From assembly GCA_002433335.1 (NCBI GenBank), contig DJHY01000180.1, positions 463 through 9,556 on the forward strand: a stretch of DNA of 9,094 nucleotides, written 5' to 3'. Source of the stretch: Rhodospirillaceae bacterium UBA6608. Lineage in GTDB: Bacteria; Pseudomonadota; Alphaproteobacteria; Rhodospirillales_A; Casp-alpha2. A program made the position numbers and the translations under genes. Position 1 is the stretch's first letter. Each line of letters opens with the position of its first letter. Below, piece by piece: positions 5,268 to 9,094 of this stretch. The notes under the pieces are model-generated. The model was not told the DNA's origin, did not search any database, and saw only the letters and a program-made list of their open reading frames with translations.

Positions 5268-6286
5268 CTGAACGTGACGACCTGATCGCCCGATTCCTCG
5301 AACAAAACGGTTGGGCCGATGCCGACTGCGGCCTGCTTGCGGGCGATGCTTCGTTCCGGAAGTATTTCCGCCTGATCGACGGCGACCGCCGGGCCGTGCT
5401 GATGGACGCCCCGCCCCCCAAGGAAGACGTGCGGCCCTTCGTCGCCGTTGCCCGCCATCTGAACAAGATGGGCCTGAGCGCACCCGAGGTTTATGCCGAA
5501 GACGCCGCCGCCGGGTTGTTGCTGTTGGAAGACCTGGGCGACGCTACCTATACCCGCATGCTGGCCGACGGCGCCGATGCGGAGGAACTGTACGCCGCCG
5601 CCATCGACGTGCTGATCCATATCCACGACCGCGCGCCCGAGGCGGCGATCCCCCGCGCGCTGCCGCCCTATGACGAACGCAAGCTGTTGGAAGAAGCCGC
5701 CCTGCTGGTCGACTGGTACCTGCCTGCCGTGATCGGCCAGGAATTGGACGACGACGCCCGCGAGGAATACCTGGAGCTGTGGCGCGCCCCGCTGCGCCAG
5801 GTCCTGGCCCAGCCCAAGACCCTGGTCCTGCGCGACTATCATGTCGACAATCTGATGTGGTTGCCCGACCGCGACGGCATTCGCCGCTGCGGGCTGTTGG
5901 ATTTTCAGGACGCCGTCGCCGGATCGCCCGTCTACGACCTGATGTCCCTGTTGGAAGACGCCCGCCGCCCGGTCGACCCGGTGCTGACCGCGCATATGCT
6001 GGCGCGCTATCTGGCGGCCTTCCCCGACCTGGACCGCGACGCCCTGGGTGCGAGCTACGCCATTTTGGGTGCGCAGCGCCATGCCAAGGTGATCGGCATC
6101 TTCACACGCCTGTCGCACCGCGACGACAAGCCCCTGTACCTGCGCCATATCCCCCATGTCTGGAGCCTGCTGGAACATTCGCTGACCCATCCGGCGCTGG
6201 CCCCGGTCAAGGCCTGGATCGACGACGCCATTCCGGCGGACAAGCGGATCGTCCCGCCGCCGTCACAGCCCGAGGCCGCGGCATGA
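5264..6286 (+). CDS. amgK: N-acetylmuramate/N-acetylglucosamine anomeric kinase AmgK
   Basis: 340 residues with the aminoglycoside-phosphotransferase (APH) fold. AmgK phosphorylates MurNAc (and GlcNAc) at C1 with ATP, the first step of the anomeric cell-wall recycling route that bypasses de novo UDP-MurNAc synthesis and is linked to intrinsic fosfomycin resistance in pseudomonads. N-terminal lobe: LLAGDASFRKYFR (24-36), a signature of this subgroup, and LLLLEDLGD (85-93) at the hinge. The catalytic loop is LRDYHVDNLMW (189-199), with Asp191 and Asn196; the metal-binding motif is LDFQDA (212-217), with Asp213. A conserved C-terminal helix region contains GAQRHAKVIGIF (269-280). The start ATG overlaps the tsaE stop (ATGA, 5264-5267), and its own stop overlaps the next start. 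Adjacency to a MurU-type uridylyltransferase supports the specific AmgK call over a generic phosphotransferase. Confidence 0.92.
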   Translation: MTERDDLIARFLEQNGWADADCGLLAGDASFRKYFRLIDGDRRAVLMDAPPPKEDVRPFVAVARHLNKMGLSAPEVYAEDAAAGLLLLEDLGDATYTRMLADGADAEELYAAAIDVLIHIHDRAPEAAIPRALPPYDERKLLEEAALLVDWYLPAVIGQELDDDAREEYLELWRAPLRQVLAQPKTLVLRDYHVDNLMWLPDRDGIRRCGLLDFQDAVAGSPVYDLMSLLEDARRPVDPVLTAHMLARYLAAFPDLDRDALGASYAILGAQRHAKVIGIFTRLSHRDDKPLYLRHIPHVWSLLEHSLTHPALAPVKAWIDDAIPADKRIVPPPSQPEAAA

Positions 6287-7041
6287 GCCCCGGCCCCAAA
6301 GCCCCGACGCCAAAAGCCCCGACCAGGGCCATGGTCCTGGGGGCGGGCCTGGGGACGCGCATGCGGCCGCTGACCGACAACAAACCGAAACCGCTGATCG
6401 AGGTCCAAGGACGCGCCCTGATCGACCACATGCTCGACCGGCTGGCCGAGGCCGGGGTCGAGGAAGCGGTCGTCAACACCTTCCACCTGGCCGATCAGAT
6501 GGAAGCCCATTTGTCGCAGCGGTCCCACCCGCGCATCACCCTGGTCCACGAAATCGAACGCCTGGAGACCGGCGGCGGGATCAAGAACGCCCTGGATTAT
6601 CTGGGCGACGCACCGTTCTTCGCCACAAACTCCGACGCCCTGTTGCTCAACGGCCCGCATCCGATCCTGCCGCGTCTGGCCGCCGCCTGGGACGACGAGA
6701 AAATGGACGCCCTGTTGCTGCTCCATTCCACGGTCGAGGCCTTTGGTTACGAAGGGCGCGGCGATTTCTGCGCCGAGCCGGATGGCCTGTTGACCCGCCG
6801 CCCGGAACTGGAACTAGCGCCCTGGCTGTACACCGGCATCCAGATCCTGCATCCGCGCCTGTTCGACGGCGCGCCCGAGGGCTCTTTCTCGCTTAACGTC
6901 CTGTACGACAAGGCGATCGAGGAAGGCCGCCTGTACGGCGTCGTTCATGACGGCGAATGGTTCGACGTCGGCACCCCGGTCGGCCTGGCCGAGGCCGAGG
7001 ACTATATGTCTGAACGCTTCGCCGGACGCCGCTATCGATGA
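6283..7041 (+). CDS. murU: N-acetylmuramate alpha-1-phosphate uridylyltransferase MurU
   Basis: 252 residues of the sugar-nucleotidyltransferase fold. MurU converts MurNAc-1-phosphate plus UTP into UDP-MurNAc, completing the recycling step started by AmgK. Motifs: the nucleotide-binding loop LGAGLGTRMRPLTDNKPKPL (19-38), with Gly20 where Ala is usual; LETGGGIKNAL (94-104); a metal-binding NSD (116-118); and NVLYDKAIEEGRLYG then WFDVGTP near the C-terminus. The first 16 residues are an extra Pro/Lys-rich leader containing two PKAPT units. The start ATG 6283 is chosen from the 4-base ATGA overlap with amgK; an ATG encoding Met17 (6331) lies just before the catalytic loop, so the leader could be dispensable. 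The open frame extends far upstream inside amgK, but that part is a shadow. The stop overlaps the addB start by 4 bases. Confidence 0.92.
   Translation: MSPGPKAPTPKAPTRAMVLGAGLGTRMRPLTDNKPKPLIEVQGRALIDHMLDRLAEAGVEEAVVNTFHLADQMEAHLSQRSHPRITLVHEIERLETGGGIKNALDYLGDAPFFATNSDALLLNGPHPILPRLAAAWDDEKMDALLLLHSTVEAFGYEGRGDFCAEPDGLLTRRPELELAPWLYTGIQILHPRLFDGAPEGSFSLNVLYDKAIEEGRLYGVVHDGEWFDVGTPVGLAEAEDYMSERFAGRRYR
6298..6323 (+). repeat. Short tandem repeat in the murU 5' end
   Basis: AAAGCCCCGAC occurs at 6298-6308 and again at 6313-6323, a 15-base period that encodes two successive PKAPT units. The repeat explains most of the extra N-terminal leader of MurU and is in frame, so copy-number change would not break the gene. 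No function is evident. Confidence 0.6.
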
Positions 7042-9094
7042 CCGCCCCGGGGGACGGAACGGCACCACCCGACGGCATGCGGGTCTATACGATCCGCCCC
7101 GACCGCCCCTTCGTCGACGTTCTTGCCGAAAGCCTGTTGCAAAAGACCGGCGGTGCGCCGGAGCAGCTCGCCGACTACCGCATCCTGCTGCCGACCCGCC
7201 GTGCCATCCGCGCCTTGACCGAGGCCTTTTTGCGCCGCGCCGGCGGGCGTACGGTGCTGCTGCCCCAGTTGACGCCGCTGGGCGATCTGGACGAGGACGA
7301 CCTGGCCCTGGGCGGTGAAGAAGACGCCATGGGCGGACTGGAAATCCCCCCGGCCCTGTCCGGGATGGAACGCCAGGCCCTGTTGGCGCGCCTGATCCTG
7401 GCCCGGCCCGACCGCGACGACACGCCCGATCAGGCCCTCCGCCTGGCCCAGGAACTGGGCCGCCTGATGGATCAGATCGCGACCGAGCGCCTGGACCCGG
7501 ACAGCCTTCAAAACCTCATGCCGTTAAGCCACGAGCTGTCCGAACATTGGCAGATCACCCTTGAATTCCTGAAGATCGTCCTGCCCGTCTGGCCCAGCAT
7601 TCTGGAAGAAAAGGGCTGCATCGACGCCACCGACCGGCGCAACCGCGCCATGGCCGCCCAGGCCGACCAATGGCGGCGGCGTCCGCCCGCGACCCCGGTG
7701 ATCGCCGCCGGGTCGACCGGCTCGATCCCGGCGACGGCGGACCTGTTGGCGGTGATCGCGGCCCTGCCGCAGGGGGCGGTGATCCTGCCGGGCCTGGACC
7801 GCGAGATGAGCGACGACGCCTGGGCCGCGTTGGAGCCGCATCACCCGCAATACGGCCTGAAGCATCTGCTGGACGTCTTCGGCATGGCCCGGGCGCAGGT
7901 GCCCGACTGGTCGCCGGAAACGCTGTTCGATGCAGGCCTGTCCACGGCGCGCGGTAAACGCTTCGCCCTGTTGTCCCATACACTGCGCCCCGCCGCCGTG
8001 ACCGGGGCCGCGCCCGGCGACGGCGGTCTGAACGATACCGATCTAATGGATGCCCTCAGCGGCGTCACGCGGATCGATTGCCCAACCCAGGCCGACGAGG
8101 CCACGACCGTCGCCCTGTTGCTGCGCGAAGCTTTGGAGACCCCCGGCAAGACCGCCGCCCTGGTCACGCCCGACCAGACACTTGCCCGGCGGGTGCAGGC
8201 CGAATTGGCGCGCTGGGGCATCGCCGTCGATGCCTCGGCGGGCACCCCCCTGGCCGAGACCCCGGCGGGGGCGTTCCTGCGCCTGAGCGCCGCAATGGCG
8301 GCGGAAGCCTTCGCCCCAGTGCCACTGCTGGCGGCGCTGAAACATCCCAAGGCCGCCCTGGGCCAGACCCCGGCGGCCCTGCGCAATCTGGCGCGGCGGC
8401 TGGAAACGGCCAAGGTCCTGCGCGGCATCCGCCCGGCCCCCGGCATCGCCGGATTGCGGAGCGCCCTGGATCATCTGAGCGACCGGACCGAGGGCACTGA
8501 CCAACTGCACGCCCTCGCCGACCGGCTGGAGGCCGCCGCCGGGCCGTTCGTCGATTTGCTGGCGGCGCGGGAGACGGATCTGAAGGCCCTAGCCTCGGCC
8601 CATCTGCGCATGGCCGAGGCGCTGGCCGAAAGCGACGACGCGGCCGGGCCGGACCGCCTGTGGTCGGGCGAGGACGGCGACGCCGCCGCCCGCTTCATGG
8701 CCGAAATGCTGGAAGCCGCCCCCGCGTTGGGAGCCTTGCGCGGGCGGGATTACCCGGCGGTGCTGGAAACCCTGATGGCAGGCCGCGCCGTACGCCCGGC
8801 CTGGGGGGCGCATCCGCGCCTGCATATCTGGGGCCTATTGGAAGCCCGTTTGCAGCATGCCGACCTGATGATCCTGTCCGGCCTGAACGAAGGTACCTGG
8901 CCGCCCGAACCGAAGCCCAGCCCGTGGATGAGCCGCCCCATGCTGGCCGAATTCGGCCTGCCGCAACCGGAACGGCGGATCGGCCTGACAGCCCACGATT
9001 TCCAACAGGCGGTAATGGCGGGCGAGGTCGGGATGACCCGGGCCGGGCGGGGCGACGGCGCGCCCAGCGGGCCCGCGCGCGGGCTGTTGCGCCT
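7038..9094 (+). CDS. addB: Double-strand break repair protein AddB, N-terminal 685 residues (3' end outside window)
   Basis: The frame is open from ATG 7038 to the window end. AddB pairs with AddA in the helicase-nuclease that resects double-strand breaks for RecA loading. The protein matches the alphaproteobacterial AddB form: YRILLPTRRAIRAL (about 48-61), LLPQLTPLGDLDE (75-87), PALSGMERQALLARLIL (about 105-121), VIAAGSTGSIPAT (about 220-232), an inactivated-helicase core, and WGLLEAR with ILSGLNEGTWPP (about 597-622). The N-terminus (RVYTIRPDRPFVDVL) has no Walker A sequence, which agrees with AddB not being the motor subunit. The C-terminal RecB-like nuclease domain and iron-sulfur cysteines lie beyond the window. 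Start: the ATG overlaps the murU stop (ATGA, 7038-7041); an in-frame ATG at 7077 is an alternative that would drop a Pro/Gly-rich 13-residue leader. addA probably follows. Confidence 0.93.
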   Translation, partial: MTAPGDGTAPPDGMRVYTIRPDRPFVDVLAESLLQKTGGAPEQLADYRILLPTRRAIRALTEAFLRRAGGRTVLLPQLTPLGDLDEDDLALGGEEDAMGGLEIPPALSGMERQALLARLILARPDRDDTPDQALRLAQELGRLMDQIATERLDPDSLQNLMPLSHELSEHWQITLEFLKIVLPVWPSILEEKGCIDATDRRNRAMAAQADQWRRRPPATPVIAAGSTGSIPATADLLAVIAALPQGAVILPGLDREMSDDAWAALEPHHPQYGLKHLLDVFGMARAQVPDWSPETLFDAGLSTARGKRFALLSHTLRPAAVTGAAPGDGGLNDTDLMDALSGVTRIDCPTQADEATTVALLLREALETPGKTAALVTPDQTLARRVQAELARWGIAVDASAGTPLAETPAGAFLRLSAAMAAEAFAPVPLLAALKHPKAALGQTPAALRNLARRLETAKVLRGIRPAPGIAGLRSALDHLSDRTEGTDQLHALADRLEAAAGPFVDLLAARETDLKALASAHLRMAEALAESDDAAGPDRLWSGEDGDAAARFMAEMLEAAPALGALRGRDYPAVLETLMAGRAVRPAWGAHPRLHIWGLLEARLQHADLMILSGLNEGTWPPEPKPSPWMSRPMLAEFGLPQPERRIGLTAHDFQQAVMAGEVGMTRAGRGDGAPSGPARGLLR

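Noticed and set aside
5135..6190. A 351-codon minus-strand open frame opposite tsaE and amgK.
   Set aside because: It is antisense to two clearly identified genes. Long opposite-strand frames are expected in GC-rich coding DNA, and its Gln/Gly/Val-rich translation shows no domain. The same applies to minus-strand frames opposite the PAS gene (1017-1916) and murU (6055-6726).

Overview
The window is a GC-rich stretch that looks like an alphaproteobacterial chromosome, probably from the Rhodospirillales or a nearby group. The evidence is the GC-rich coding style with frequent GTG starts, and the order ahcY, multi-PAS protein, tsaE, amgK, murU, addB, which I recall as typical of that class. No search could be run, so the placement rests on protein recognition.

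Left part (1-2180, + strand): the 3' end of ahcY (S-adenosylhomocysteine hydrolase) closes with a textbook intrinsic terminator. It is followed by a 561-residue membrane-anchored protein with about four PAS-like domains. This resembles the sensory half of a DivL-type histidine kinase, but it stops where the kinase domain would be expected.

Middle part (2181-4760): a 346-base, relatively AT-rich non-coding stretch holds several inverted repeats, a possible small structured RNA ending in an intrinsic terminator, and a good sigma-70-like promoter reading into hspQ (a Lon-related, hemimethylated-DNA-binding heat-shock protein). Convergent to hspQ is a minus-strand pair with overlapping reading frames: a thioredoxin-reductase-like ferredoxin/flavodoxin-NADP+ reductase and a secreted diheme cytochrome c. 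A perfect 14-bp palindrome resembling a CRP/FNR-family site lies just upstream of the reductase start.

Right part (4761-9094, + strand): tsaE, amgK, murU and addB are joined by 4-base ATGA start/stop overlaps at all three junctions. They act in tRNA t6A modification (TsaE), cell-wall sugar recycling (AmgK kinase, then MurU uridylyltransferase, giving UDP-MurNAc) and double-strand-break repair (AddB, cut off by the window end). The chain suggests one translationally coupled operon that probably continues into addA.

No transposase, integrase, CRISPR array, tRNA or rRNA is visible. The points most worth a second look are the kinase-less multi-PAS protein, the unassigned structured RNA candidate at 2281-2391, and the palindrome-associated reductase/cytochrome pair.
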